Positions 32,977-41,047 of a stretch of DNA of 64,000 bases are shown here, in pieces. The first letter of the stretch is position 1, and every line of letters starts with the position of its first letter. Made by a program: the position numbers and the translations under genes. The notes beneath the pieces are model-generated. The model did no database searches, was not told the origin of the DNA, and was given only the letters and a program-made list of their open reading frames with translations. Source of the stretch: a virus; IMG/VR virus record IMGVR_UViG_3300008952_000015, positions 62,001-126,000 of that record. One strand, written 5' to 3'.

Positions 32977-33171
32977 CTATTCCTCCTCTTCAACATAGCC
33001 TAAAACCGTTAACAATATAATTCCATCATCAACACCAGATACTTCCCAGGAAATGCCCTGAAGATAAGGCTCTCCGGTTAAGTCACAAAGATGATCATTA
33101 AAATCATCAATAGTCGTACCAACAACATCGTCGAAATCTATTTCAACAACTTTCTTTACATCATAAGTCAT
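32977..33171 (-). CDS. small acidic hypothetical protein
   Basis: A 64-residue acidic protein whose stop abuts the ligase start region, so it is co-transcribed with the ligase. No recognised domain. Confidence 0.65.
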   Translation of the reverse strand: MTYDVKKVVEIDFDDVVGTTIDDFNDHLCDLTGEPYLQGISWEVSGVDDGIILLTVLGYVEEEE

Positions 33172-33175
33172 GTGC

Positions 33176-33292
33176 TTATTTCCCTTTGAAAAGATTTATA
33201 GCAAAGAGATTGTAGAAAACAACCGCTGAAAAACCTGAACTAAAAATAATACAGGCTAAGATAGCTGCTTCATATAGAACTTGCTTACTCAA
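33176..33292 (-). CDS. 38-aa membrane peptide (TTG start)
   Basis: TTG at 33292 overlaps the upstream stop (TTGAGTAA) and has AGAAGGA upstream. The peptide has one transmembrane helix (AAILACIIFSSGFSAVVFY). A longer reading with ATG at 33352 is possible but would lie deep inside the previous gene. Confidence 0.5.
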   Translation of the reverse strand: MSKQVLYEAAILACIIFSSGFSAVVFYNLFAINLFKGK

Positions 33293-33512
33293 ACCTAAAT
33301 CCTTCTTCAAGCTTTTCAGTAGGTATTCTGAGCGCCATATAAACCTTGTCATTACGATTGACCAGAACCCCTTTTTGTGCGGGACGATAAGCAAATACTT
33401 CGTTATCCCACTTCAAAAGGCTCCATTCAAGGCGACTAAATAAGACGCTTTTAATGTGAATCCCCAAGGTTAATCCTGCTATAAAAAGAATTATACCAAG
33501 CATTACTGACAT
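33285..33512 (-). CDS. small membrane-anchored protein
   Basis: A 75-residue protein from ATG at 33512 (AGGTG upstream). It has an N-terminal transmembrane helix (LGIILFIAGLTLGI), then a soluble segment. Unknown function. Confidence 0.6.
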   Translation of the reverse strand: MSVMLGIILFIAGLTLGIHIKSVLFSRLEWSLLKWDNEVFAYRPAQKGVLVNRNDKVYMALRIPTEKLEEGFRFE

Positions 33513-33513
33513 T

Positions 33514-33987
33514 TCAATCACCTAAATCCATTCCATATTCAAAATTTACAGTTGTAGCGTTTACTCTATATTCTTTTGCGTTATTTTTCACATGAAATCT
33601 TCTCGCCATCTTTGTAATGGGAGATAGAGTTACGACACGCCTTATTGAAGGCTTCGTCTTAGCCATACTTATTACTCTCTTAACGATCTCTTTCCCAGCT
33701 CCAGCCTGATAACTCCATACAGTATAAGGTACTGCTATAGGTCCATCAACACATGAAAGCGTATCCAGTGATTCTATATCATATGGAACTTCTAATGTTC
33801 TAGCTAAACATAAAAATGCTGCATAAAAATCACTATCATCGACTAAGGCAAAGACTTTTCTGCCAGATGAAACTCGGAATCCCCTTGGTAATTCTGGCCT
33901 TACAGGGTCTTTCCCTTCCCACAATCGAGGGCTGTCTGTAACATCATTAACCGTGTGATTCTCATAGCTTATTCTCTTTCGGGTCAC
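33514..33987 (-). CDS. GNAT-like acetyltransferase (tentative)
   Basis: A 157-residue protein. VVTLSPITKMARRFHVKNNA and TTVNFEY match a phage/plasmid family annotated as acyltransferase-like, and the central AGAGKEIVKRV may contact an acyl-CoA. The classic GNAT motif is not fully clear. First gene after the promoter at 34020-34042. Confidence 0.6.
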   Translation of the reverse strand: MTRKRISYENHTVNDVTDSPRLWEGKDPVRPELPRGFRVSSGRKVFALVDDSDFYAAFLCLARTLEVPYDIESLDTLSCVDGPIAVPYTVWSYQAGAGKEIVKRVISMAKTKPSIRRVVTLSPITKMARRFHVKNNAKEYRVNATTVNFEYGMDLGD

Positions 33988-34019
33988 ACTACCCTCCGAT
34001 ACAAAAAGGTTTCCTCTAC

Positions 34020-34042
34020 ATTATAACCGATGTAGAATTTTT
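34020..34042 (-). promoter_or_regulatory. repeated phage promoter
   Basis: Minus strand reads AAAATTCTACATCGGTTATAAT. It heads the operon running to the DNA ligase. Confidence 0.65.
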
Positions 34043-34062
34043 TTTAATTAAATTATGCCTTG

Positions 34063-35226
34063 CTACAGAAGGCCTCTTATCTTCGACACATATTCCTTTG
34101 CTACGCGGGAAGGCATATGAACCCCGTCGCACTTAGAGCAGACGTAACCAGACTTAATCTCCCTGCCGCCTATAATTTGAGGCTTATCAAACCTTATATG
34201 TTTATAAGGATCAATGAAAGTCCACCCTTGAGCCTCAACCAAGGGTCTTACAAAATCATTATCTGAGCTTCTTTTGTCATATCGGGCAAGGAAGCTTTTG
34301 TCTGACCTTTGAAACTTATAATTACTGCCCCTTTTTCTCACCGGAGGCGGGGTTCCACTCCATATCACAGGAGCCTTTGAGTACGAAGAAATTAAGCTTA
34401 TCAGGGTTTCAGTGCCACCTGTTCCATTACCGCCTAAAGAAATTATTATCTTAGTTGGACCTTTTTCTAAGAGGCTAATTAGTTTTGCATTGGTTGCCCA
34501 ATGAGAAGCTCTTGTAGAGCGTTTTGCAAGTCTAATTTTCTCCCCACTACCTGCGGCCATAAGAGCGTTTCCAAGGGTCCATGCCATCTGACTATCCCCA
34601 AGGTAAAGGGTAAAGTCACCCTTTGTAATTCGTGGCCCTGTACCATGTTCCTTGCTGCCCTTATCGGGGTAGGATTCGATTAGCTCTAAGGTATCTTCGT
34701 TTACTAGATCATCAATTTCTCCTGAGTATTTTCCGTCCGATTTAGCTTTCTCTTTAAATGCAATTACTGCTGATTTGGTTTCTCTTCCAAAAAGACCATC
34801 TACGCCAAATCTCGGCAGATCAAACCCAGCTCTCACTAATGCTTTTTGCAGCCGTTCTACTGCGCCCTTATTTTTTGAGTTAACCTTTAATAAAAGGCCT
34901 TCATCAAAATCTTCTGATTCAGACGAAGACCCCTTTGGCGGCGGTCTTTCTTTGGAAAGGGAAATCGGTGGAGACTCAGATGCCTCTGGCTTTGTATCAG
35001 AAGTAGGCTCAGGATTCAAAGGAGGGCTATAACTTACGCTCTCTCCCGTTATCTCTCTTAGTTCTGCTCGTAGCTTCTCAGCCTTTTCTGCATCTCCGAT
35101 AGGCGCAGCGTTTTTGAGGATCAAGTCTCCGCTAAGCAAAAGGACTTTATCGGACTCTTTAAGAAGACCTCTCTCCCTCAATACTGCGGCTAACCTATTT
35201 AGCTTTTTGTCGAAGAAATTACTCAT
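34063..35226 (-). CDS. tag-family SGNH hydrolase with peptidoglycan-binding domain
   Basis: A 387-residue protein from ATG at 35226; the longer frame overlaps a neighbouring gene. In order it has the shared tag (LNRLAAVLRERGLLKESDKV), a Pro/Ser/Glu-rich linker, a PG_binding_1-type domain (AVERLQKALVRAGF ... VDGLFGRETKSAVIAF), and an SGNH-type hydrolase (GDSQMAW, LGGNGTGG, CDGVHMP with Asp/His). It probably binds cell wall and removes acyl groups or cleaves an ester in the envelope during entry or lysis. Confidence 0.82.
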   Translation of the reverse strand: MSNFFDKKLNRLAAVLRERGLLKESDKVLLLSGDLILKNAAPIGDAEKAEKLRAELREITGESVSYSPPLNPEPTSDTKPEASESPPISLSKERPPPKGSSSESEDFDEGLLLKVNSKNKGAVERLQKALVRAGFDLPRFGVDGLFGRETKSAVIAFKEKAKSDGKYSGEIDDLVNEDTLELIESYPDKGSKEHGTGPRITKGDFTLYLGDSQMAWTLGNALMAAGSGEKIRLAKRSTRASHWATNAKLISLLEKGPTKIIISLGGNGTGGTETLISLISSYSKAPVIWSGTPPPVRKRGSNYKFQRSDKSFLARYDKRSSDNDFVRPLVEAQGWTFIDPYKHIRFDKPQIIGGREIKSGYVCSKCDGVHMPSRVAKEYVSKIRGLL

Positions 35227-35281
35227 ATCATAACTATGTTTATTAATAGTAAAAACGCAAAAAGCAGAGACAAAGCCTCTG

Positions 35282-35632
35282 CTAAAATTGCGCCTCTTGA
35301 CGTATATCATCAAATACAGGCCAACTATTATTTATAAGGTCATCTACCCAAGAGACTACTTTATTCGTCTTGCCTCCTATGTGCCACTCTCTTATGTCGC
35401 ATAAGTCCAGACCACCTTCTCCAAGGTAGTTCTTTCCATCTTTCCAGTTATATATCGTTGCTATAGAGCCATCCTCAAACTCTATAACCCATTCTGCATC
35501 AGACTTATAGTTATCAAAACCCTCGCATGGTGGTCCTAACTTTTCAAGTATCTCGCTATAACTAGCGTTTATCTCACCTTGCAAACAGGTTCCAGAGCAA
35601 CAAGCCTCGTTTATAGAAGCGACTTTAGGCAT
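35282..35632 (-). CDS. conserved-type phage protein
   Basis: A 116-residue protein from ATG at 35632 (AAGGAG upstream). SYSEILEKLGPP, DAEWVIEFEDGSIATIYNWK and REWHIGG belong to a widespread unnamed phage family. Two cysteine pairs at the N-terminus. Function unknown. Confidence 0.75.
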   Translation of the reverse strand: MPKVASINEACCSGTCLQGEINASYSEILEKLGPPCEGFDNYKSDAEWVIEFEDGSIATIYNWKDGKNYLGEGGLDLCDIREWHIGGKTNKVVSWVDDLINNSWPVFDDIRQEAQF

Positions 35633-35642
35633 AGATAACTCC

Positions 35643-35735
35643 TTACAGAAGAATGGTGAGCAAAAATACTGAAGCGCCAAGGCTCACCAGTATCTTTAGA
35701 AAGTTAATATCATCCTCATCAAAGTATTTTCTCAT
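35643..35735 (-). CDS. 30-aa membrane peptide
   Basis: ATG at 35735 has AAGGAG 6 nt upstream. The peptide has a charged start (RKYFDEDDIN) and one transmembrane helix (LVSLGASVFLLTILL). Confidence 0.6.
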   Translation of the reverse strand: MRKYFDEDDINFLKILVSLGASVFLLTILL

Positions 35736-35749
35736 AGCTTCTCCTTATA

Positions 35750-35836
35750 TTATGAGAGTTTAGGTGGAGGTGGGTCAAAGATATATGATTGCTCATAATC
35801 TGGATATTGATTAAATAAATTATCATAATTATCCAC
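35750..35836 (-). CDS. 28-aa peptide with GTG start
   Basis: GTG at 35836 overlaps the previous stop (GTGGATAA), with GGTGA upstream. The product is aromatic and Pro-rich (NQYPDYEQSYIFDPPPP). It fills an otherwise empty interval; evidence is codon-like only. Confidence 0.4.
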   Translation of the reverse strand: MDNYDNLFNQYPDYEQSYIFDPPPPKLS

Positions 35837-36059
35837 AGGGTTCACCAATTCCTTCAAAGTTGTAGTTTCCGACTCTAATTGCCTCTGCTTCTGCGCTTCT
35901 AGCTTCTTCGTAGTCATCACGCTCTTCCTCCTTGCTCTTACATTTCATGCAGATAAGCTTAACTGAATACATAGACATAATTCTGCTGCCTGTCTCTTTA
36001 TAGCAGCGTTGGCATAATTCGGCCCAAACAGGCTCGCTATGATCATTGTAGTGATTCAT
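35829..36059 (-). CDS. small zinc-ribbon protein
   Basis: A 76-residue protein with CQRCYKETG and ICMKCKSKEEE, a two-CxxC zinc ribbon, and an acidic C-terminus. Role unknown. Confidence 0.7.
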   Translation of the reverse strand: MNHYNDHSEPVWAELCQRCYKETGSRIMSMYSVKLICMKCKSKEEERDDYEEARSAEAEAIRVGNYNFEGIGEPCG

Positions 36060-36081
36060 TCTTCACTCTCTTCAAAAGTTA

Positions 36082-36255
36082 TTACTCTTCAGCTTGAGCG
36101 TCTTGCTGAACAACATCAGTTACGTCTTGCTGAACAACATCAGTTACGTCTTGCTGAACAACTCTTTCAGAAGCACTATTGCCAAGGCATCCTCCAAAGT
36201 ATGCGCCAGCTGCGCCAATTAAAACCGCTGCAATTAAAGTCATTAAAATTTTCAT
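36082..36255 (-). CDS. 57-aa exported peptide with octapeptide repeats
   Basis: ATG at 36255 opens a 57-residue peptide with a signal/anchor (LMTLIAAVLIGAAGAYFGGC, possible lipobox) and a repeat VVQQDVTD encoded by 24-nt direct repeats. The plus-strand frame opposite is a shadow. Confidence 0.65.
   Translation of the reverse strand: MKILMTLIAAVLIGAAGAYFGGCLGNSASERVVQQDVTDVVQQDVTDVVQQDAQAEE
36106..36165 (-). repeat. 24-nt tandem repeat in the exported peptide gene
   Basis: The minus-strand unit GTTGTTCAGCAAGACG-TAACTGAT occurs about 2.5 times in tandem and codes for VVQQDVTD. Copy number may vary by slippage. Confidence 0.85.
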
Positions 36256-36286
36256 TACTCTCTCCTATTATTTATTGAATTAAAAA

Positions 36287-36517
36287 TTATCTCGGAGCAA
36301 AAGATGCTGTTGCAAACCACATATCAGGCGGGTTCGATTCATATCTGATGCTTTCAACCAAGTATCTTGTTGTACCATCATCCTGCTTTAAAAGCAAAAA
36401 ATCACCACTTTTAATTCCAGAGCACCAGCCAACAAGGTCTACGCTCATACCTCCGTCACGAAGCTCCATGATGTTGTAATTGCATCCCCAAGATTTTCTC
36501 GATATATCATGCGTCAT
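36287..36517 (-). CDS. small hypothetical phage protein
   Basis: A 76-residue protein from ATG at 36517, which overlaps the upstream stop as TAATG. GIKSGDFLLLKQDDGTTRYLV looks like a small beta barrel. Confidence 0.7.
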   Translation of the reverse strand: MTHDISRKSWGCNYNIMELRDGGMSVDLVGWCSGIKSGDFLLLKQDDGTTRYLVESIRYESNPPDMWFATASFAPR

Positions 36518-36753
36518 TACTCGCTCCACTTTTCATATAGTTCTAGCTCATCAGAATCCATTTCATATGGATCAACATAGTCAATCTCTCTGCCCTTAGA
36601 GAGTTGTGTATCAACTATGTCTACAATCTCATAATCAGTAATCTGGCTATGATCAAAAGAGTAATCTAAGTCTTGAACAATCTCCTGAATAGACTCTTCT
36701 GTTTGACCGTCCTCTAAATAAAGCTTAACGTGCAAATATACATAGCTACTCAT
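36517..36753 (-). CDS. small acidic hypothetical protein
   Basis: A 78-residue acidic protein (YVYLHVKLYLEDGQTEESIQ) with a ferredoxin-like strand-helix pattern. It overlaps the neighbouring genes at both ends. Confidence 0.7.
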   Translation of the reverse strand: MSSYVYLHVKLYLEDGQTEESIQEIVQDLDYSFDHSQITDYEIVDIVDTQLSKGREIDYVDPYEMDSDELELYEKWSE

Positions 36754-37451
36754 CGGGTAATCTCCAGTGCCTTCTTTTCCTTTTTAGAAAGAGTTTTAAC
36801 TCTAACGTACTGTCCTCTAATTACTCGCTCTCCAATTATATCGACAATCCAGCTTTGATTCTCATAAGACACAAAGGCTAGGCCATCAAAATCACTCGGC
36901 CATCCTTCTAAGGATGCCTTAAACCAAGTCCCATCTGTTGCTCTTCTAATATAGAAAACAGAATCATCACCAGTCTTGATGAGATTAGGGTTATCTTTTT
37001 CTTTATTCCAAGGTGGACGTTTTTCTTTCGGCTCTTTAAGAATACCGTTCTTATCTACATAAAAAGTCCGACCATTACGATAAAGAGGGGTTAGGCCCCA
37101 GCCAACCCCATGTGGTTTTCCGTTTTTAAAAACAGGATGAAGCTCAACATAATCAAACAAATGTTGAAAGATATGATCTTGAACGACCCCTCTGCGGTCC
37201 ATATTTTCACAAATTTCTGAATAAACCTTGTTCCAAGGTCTATTGCAGTTCTTTGCCAGATACCGAACAAGAGGATTTAAGTATTCATTAAGCTCTTTTC
37301 TTCCCCACCAATTTCTGTCTTTGGGCTTCATAGAAGAGTAGCTAGGAAGGTCGTCATAACTGCCTTCTCTCTCCAGCCTTCTACTCTTTTTTACCTCACC
37401 ATTTTTTCGACTGCTACCAATGCGAGGAGTAGTGACCAGAACTTTATCCAT
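36750..37451 (-). CDS. hypothetical protein
   Basis: A 233-residue basic protein from Met5 of the longer frame. NPLVRYLAKNCNRPWNKVYSEICENMDRRGVVQDHI is the core of a family seen in diverse bacteria and plasmids; its role is unknown. Confidence 0.7.
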   Translation of the reverse strand: MDKVLVTTPRIGSSRKNGEVKKSRRLEREGSYDDLPSYSSMKPKDRNWWGRKELNEYLNPLVRYLAKNCNRPWNKVYSEICENMDRRGVVQDHIFQHLFDYVELHPVFKNGKPHGVGWGLTPLYRNGRTFYVDKNGILKEPKEKRPPWNKEKDNPNLIKTGDDSVFYIRRATDGTWFKASLEGWPSDFDGLAFVSYENQSWIVDIIGERVIRGQYVRVKTLSKKEKKALEITR

Positions 37452-37472
37452 ATCTTTACGCATGTCTAATCC

Positions 37473-37739
37473 CTAGTGATTGTCTACGCTAAGTTGCTGA
37501 ATACTGAAGAACTCAGTGTCTCCTGATAGCTCAGTCCACGCTTCCCATAGGTCATCGTCGCTCAGATGAGAAGTGTCTTCTCCCCATTCTTTTGCCGTAT
37601 CTCTCATTAATGCTGTGCCAGCAATACGGGCTTTTTCATGTGAGCTATATAAGGATAAGTCATGCCCATGTTTATGATCGTAGACCAATAGCCAGAACGT
37701 GTCTCTATACAGTGCGTTTGCTAATTGCCAACGATTCAT
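37473..37739 (-). CDS. small hypothetical protein
   Basis: An 88-residue acidic helical protein with several Trp (YRDTFWLLVYDHKHGHD). No recognised family. Confidence 0.65.
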   Translation of the reverse strand: MNRWQLANALYRDTFWLLVYDHKHGHDLSLYSSHEKARIAGTALMRDTAKEWGEDTSHLSDDDLWEAWTELSGDTEFFSIQQLSVDNH

Positions 37740-37748
37740 TTATATATC

Positions 37749-37928
37749 CTAATGAAGTGTTCTATTAAAGTTAGCAAAGTATTCAGAAGCCTCTTTCAAG
37801 CCTTCAGCTATAGCATCCCTTGTTACTGAGTCAGTCAACTCTAGCTCAGTATACATACACTCATCTAGAATCACCTTTACTATCCATCCACTAATATCGG
37901 ATGCTAAATTCTTATTATCCTCAGTCAT
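37749..37928 (-). CDS. 59-aa hypothetical protein
   Basis: ATG at 37928 opens a 59-residue acidic helical protein (LASDISGWIVKVILDECMY). It ends just before the 37739 gene start, in operon spacing. Confidence 0.6.
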   Translation of the reverse strand: MTEDNKNLASDISGWIVKVILDECMYTELELTDSVTRDAIAEGLKEASEYFANFNRTLH

Positions 37929-37943
37929 ACTTACCTCGTTAAA

Positions 37944-38021
37944 TGGTCGGCTGACCGAGACTCGAACTCGGAACCCTCTGTTTATGAGACAGACGCTCTA
38001 ACCTGATTGAGCTATCAGCCG
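37944..38021 (-). tRNA. tRNA with CAU anticodon (Met or Ile2), CCA encoded
   Basis: The minus-strand cloverleaf has acceptor CGGCTGA/TCAGCCG, anticodon stem TCTGT/ACAGA with loop CTCATAA (CAU), T stem CCGAG/CTCGG and CCA. Identity between elongator Met and Ile2 is open. Confidence 0.93.
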
Positions 38022-38028
38022 ATATGTT

Positions 38029-38208
38029 TTATTTTATATCGAATTGAAACCAGTAATAACCGTCTTCAAACTCAAGCTCTTCATCTATTACAGTCTGCCC
38101 TACAATATAAGAGAGAGCCTCTGCAATATAAGGCCCATCATGGTAGTCTTTAAGCGGAACCTTTGGAGTAGGAAACTCAAGCCACATAACCTTCTTATCG
38201 TTCTTCAT
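38029..38208 (-). CDS. small hypothetical protein
   Basis: A 59-residue protein from ATG at 38208, overlapping the stop of the upstream gene by 14 nt. It is acidic and aromatic (EDGYYWFQFDI). Confidence 0.6.
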   Translation of the reverse strand: MKNDKKVMWLEFPTPKVPLKDYHDGPYIAEALSYIVGQTVIDEELEFEDGYYWFQFDIK

Positions 38209-38407
38209 CAGAATATCTCTCGACTTCTTCAACAGTTGTATAAAAGCCTTCTCCGTCAATTCTATAAGAAGCGCGTACAGCTTTAGATTTATTCTCAAAT
38301 TTATACGCTTGTTCCAAGTTACCCCACATAGACCAAGGAAAGAATGTGGTTGTTCCCACATAGAACCTTTCGTCCCATGAGACTCCTGACCGTTCTAATA
38401 CATACAT
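38195..38407 (-). CDS. small hypothetical protein
   Basis: A 70-residue protein from ATG at 38407 with a strand-rich pattern (YVLERSGVSWDERFYVG). It is the first gene after the promoter at 38423-38446. Confidence 0.65.
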   Translation of the reverse strand: MYVLERSGVSWDERFYVGTTTFFPWSMWGNLEQAYKFENKSKAVRASYRIDGEGFYTTVEEVERYSDEER

Positions 38408-38422
38408 AGTTACTCCTGTCTG

Positions 38423-38446
38423 CATATAACCGATGAAGAAAATCTT
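38423..38446 (-). promoter_or_regulatory. repeated phage promoter
   Basis: Minus strand reads GATTTTCTTCATCGGTTATATG, a consensus copy just upstream of the 38407 start. Confidence 0.75.
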
Positions 38447-38468
38447 TTACAAAAGTAGTCTACAGCCT

Positions 38469-38711
38469 TTATTTAGGCTGCTTGGAGAGATATAGGTTTA
38501 TCTTGCTCCATAAGGTCTTAAACGAATCAGTGGGCCTGACTCCAGCTTTTCTCTTTAGCTTTCTAAACTTTCTTCTTATAAGTCTTTTTTGAAGTTTGTT
38601 ATATCCGTCAAACGAATCTTTGCCCGTTTCTTTATTATGTCGCCACAGGTCTTTGGGCAAAACTCCATAGAGTGTTTGGAGTATATAGGCTTCGGAATTA
38701 TCATCGCTCAC
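38469..38711 (-). CDS. small basic hypothetical protein
   Basis: An 80-residue protein with a Lys/Arg-rich centre (LQKRLIRRKFRKLKRKAG), suited to nucleic-acid binding. Unknown family. Confidence 0.6.
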   Translation of the reverse strand: MSDDNSEAYILQTLYGVLPKDLWRHNKETGKDSFDGYNKLQKRLIRRKFRKLKRKAGVRPTDSFKTLWSKINLYLSKQPK

Positions 38712-38996
38712 ATTAAAGCCTCAATTCCATAAGAAGGATTACTAGCTACCTTTCGGCAAAAGTAGTGTTCATCTGTTTAATATTATAGAAGACCCATGAA
38801 ACGTAGTGGCAAACGAATCATTTGACCGAGCTTTTTCATTATTATGCTTAACGCCACAACTTGTATATTACCGTTACTTATATGTTTCGGCAATACGTTT
38901 CTGAAACCCACCCTCTCTAAAAAGACAACCAAACCTTCTTAGAGAAACTTCAGAATTCCTCTCCAACAAGTGTTGAGCGACAACACTGAATTAAAA
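38712..38996. other. intergenic stretch without a convincing gene
   Basis: This interval holds a small hairpin (GTGTTGAGCGACAACAC at about 38969-38985) and a few frames under 20 codons on the minus strand. Nothing further can be supported. Confidence 0.5.
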
Positions 38997-39074
38997 TGGT
39001 AGGGCTAGTAGGACTCGAACCTACAACCGTTCCGTTATGAGCGGAAAGCTCTAACCAGATTGAGCTATAGCCCC
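38997..39074 (-). tRNA. tRNA with CAU anticodon, probably tRNA-Ile2
   Basis: The cloverleaf has acceptor GGGGCTA/TAGCCCT, anticodon stem TTCCG/CGGAA with loop CTCATAA, T arm GTAGGTTCGAGTCCTAC and CCA. From memory the anticodon-to-T-arm sequence resembles Bacillus tRNA-Ile2(CAU). That would make it a substrate for the phage TilS. Confidence 0.93.
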
Positions 39075-39085
39075 ATAAATAATAG

Positions 39086-39319
39086 TTATAAATCTTGTCC
39101 GAGACTTGCTGGAACATAACTCTGTATGCAGCTAGACATCAGGTGATCGGGACTTAATTCTGGAACAGCAATCTCTTGAGCGTTACTATACATAACTATA
39201 GAGCCTCCATTAGAGTCTGATCTAACGCTAATGATTTGCGATACAGAAATAAAAGTTACATTCTTGTCTTTCGACCCAAGAATGTTTGAATGTGTCTCAA
39301 TTCTTAAAAAAAGTTCCAT
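39086..39319 (-). CDS. small LytTR/FlbD-like beta protein
   Basis: A 77-residue protein from ATG at 39319 (GGAG 8 nt upstream). TFISVSQIISVRSDSNGGSI resembles the pattern of the 31616 gene. Unknown role. Confidence 0.65.
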   Translation of the reverse strand: MELFLRIETHSNILGSKDKNVTFISVSQIISVRSDSNGGSIVMYSNAQEIAVPELSPDHLMSSCIQSYVPASLGQDL

Positions 39320-39338
39320 GAACATACTCCTTCAAAAC

Positions 39339-39361
39339 GATATAACCGATGTAGAAAAATT
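39339..39361 (-). promoter_or_regulatory. repeated phage promoter
   Basis: Minus strand reads AATTTTTCTACATCGGTTATATCG. It lies 20 nt upstream of the 39319 start, with the tRNA downstream in the same transcript. Confidence 0.75.
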
Positions 39362-39369
39362 TTGTATTT

Positions 39370-40527
39370 TTATAATACTGATTTTATAAGATTAATATAC
39401 CTAGATATATTCTTTGGGTTATCAGGAGAGTGGTTCCAAATCATTTCTTCACATCCGTTGTTGTATATGCGTAACTCTTTCGGACTAAGAGTCTCATGCC
39501 GAAGGGCCTCCTTCAGCTTCTCCTTGCCGTCTAAGACATTGTTTTCTTTGTAGTAATACCCGTAACTTGATAACGCTTCTGAGTTATGAACGAATGGATA
39601 CCCTTTAAGTGCAAATTCAAAATATGTATAGTTAAGGGAGTTCAATATCTGGTGGCTCACCAAAACTCTGGCCTTGTTCGCAAAAATATCTATCATAGGC
39701 TCTCTATCCTCTAAGGACAATATATTATCCTCAAACACCTTTAGGTGATTTAATCTGTTTTTTAAAACCTTCCCATTCTTGCCGTTTTTTATACGCTTTG
39801 AGTTGAAGACAAATCCCTTCTCTATTAGATCTGGAACTTCTCTGTAGGCCTCATTTATCATCATTATTGGTATTAAGTTTGTTTTAAGAAAGGCTATGCT
39901 AGGCTCAACACATGCCACTGATCTATTTCTCTTGTCATTCTTTTTGAATGTCAGATCATATTTTTCTCCAAACTTCTTTTTATAAAGCATTGAATATATA
40001 TTTATAAAAAATGGATTCCATATATAAGGACATTGTTTCGCCTTATCTTCTGACACCCCAGATGCTAATGATATATACTGTTTTTGAAACTCAAAATGTG
40101 GACTATACAAAAGAAGATCCGGAGGCACCTCGTAGGTAACTCTAAGCCATTCATGTAAATCATAGACAGGCTTAAGGTCTAGCGAATATTGAACAAAGGT
40201 TTCTAGGTCTGAACATAGGTTATTCCCATACTTTATAAGAATTAGCTTGACTCCATTTGCCCTTAAAACCTTGGCCTCTTCGTTGCTCACAGAGTATGCA
40301 ATTTGTATGACTATATCTTGCTTTTTTAACAGCTCTATATTATGCTGAAAGGCTTTAACTCCCATTATATCTGTAGTCTTACATGGGTCTTTCGATACCA
40401 GGTTAACTTCAAACTCATTGCTTTTATCAAGCATTTTTGCTAAAGACCATGCGTTTTGATATAAACCATTTTTAAAGAAAGAATTTAAATTGGTGTTTCC
40501 CAATATGGTTACTTTTATTTTATTCAC
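39370..40527 (-). CDS. glycosyltransferase-like protein (DUF2827 type)
   Basis: A 385-residue GT-B-like protein. The N-terminal NTNLNSFFKNGLYQNAWSLAKML, CPYIWNPFF and the C-terminal VSHQILNSLNYTYFEFAL...GYPFVHNSE...GYYY follow the DUF2827 pattern. These proteins sit in polysaccharide or phage glycosylation loci and may transfer sugars to DNA, proteins or surface glycans. Acceptor unknown. Confidence 0.78.
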   Translation of the reverse strand: MNKIKVTILGNTNLNSFFKNGLYQNAWSLAKMLDKSNEFEVNLVSKDPCKTTDIMGVKAFQHNIELLKKQDIVIQIAYSVSNEEAKVLRANGVKLILIKYGNNLCSDLETFVQYSLDLKPVYDLHEWLRVTYEVPPDLLLYSPHFEFQKQYISLASGVSEDKAKQCPYIWNPFFINIYSMLYKKKFGEKYDLTFKKNDKRNRSVACVEPSIAFLKTNLIPIMMINEAYREVPDLIEKGFVFNSKRIKNGKNGKVLKNRLNHLKVFEDNILSLEDREPMIDIFANKARVLVSHQILNSLNYTYFEFALKGYPFVHNSEALSSYGYYYKENNVLDGKEKLKEALRHETLSPKELRIYNNGCEEMIWNHSPDNPKNISRYINLIKSVL

Positions 40528-41018
40528 TAGAATTCCTTAGTATTCTTTAGAAGATTATACAATCTACCTGGAGGTATTCTTGGCGTATCATAAAGCTTTA
40601 GCTGCCCCCACGTTAAGACTCTAGACACAGATAGAGCATAGGCGACCCATTCGCTGCAATACCATTTATTAGGGAATCTTACTTTGAATGGCGTTAGGTG
40701 AGAAATTATCATCCCCAACCAATCGTAGCCTTGTCCTCTTGTGCTTTCTATAAAACTTCTTAGTGAGTCAAGTTGTTTTTCTGTTACAGCTATATCAACA
40801 AAGTCCCAATCTGTTTTCGGAAAGTTCCAATCTGCTTTCTGTATTCCTCCAAGGCTTTTCGTTCTGATTACCGGATGATCTGGAGGGGTTATGCCTGTCA
40901 TAGTTCCATTGGGCATAATGAGTTCTACATGACTATAGGGACTATCTGTCCACCACCTTACAATCCTATCCCTTCTAAGCCCCTCACCCTTGTAAAATGC
41001 TATCGTTATATCGCTCAC
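40527..41018 (-). CDS. NlpC/P60-like (papain-fold) cysteine hydrolase
   Basis: A 163-residue permuted papain-like enzyme, with histidine in SPYSHVELIM (about 29) and cysteine in NKWYCSEWVAY (about 121). Such proteins cleave peptidoglycan peptides or lipid/peptide amides. It starts one base from the glycosyltransferase-like gene. Confidence 0.78.
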   Translation of the reverse strand: MSDITIAFYKGEGLRRDRIVRWWTDSPYSHVELIMPNGTMTGITPPDHPVIRTKSLGGIQKADWNFPKTDWDFVDIAVTEKQLDSLRSFIESTRGQGYDWLGMIISHLTPFKVRFPNKWYCSEWVAYALSVSRVLTWGQLKLYDTPRIPPGRLYNLLKNTKEF

Positions 41019-41047
41019 TAATCACCCCTATCTATTTTGTTTTATAG

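Noticed and set aside
36039-36278. 79-codon plus-strand frame with tandem repeats
   Set aside because: The repeats are the reverse of VVQQDVTD codons in the minus-strand exported peptide, which has a signal sequence and proper start.
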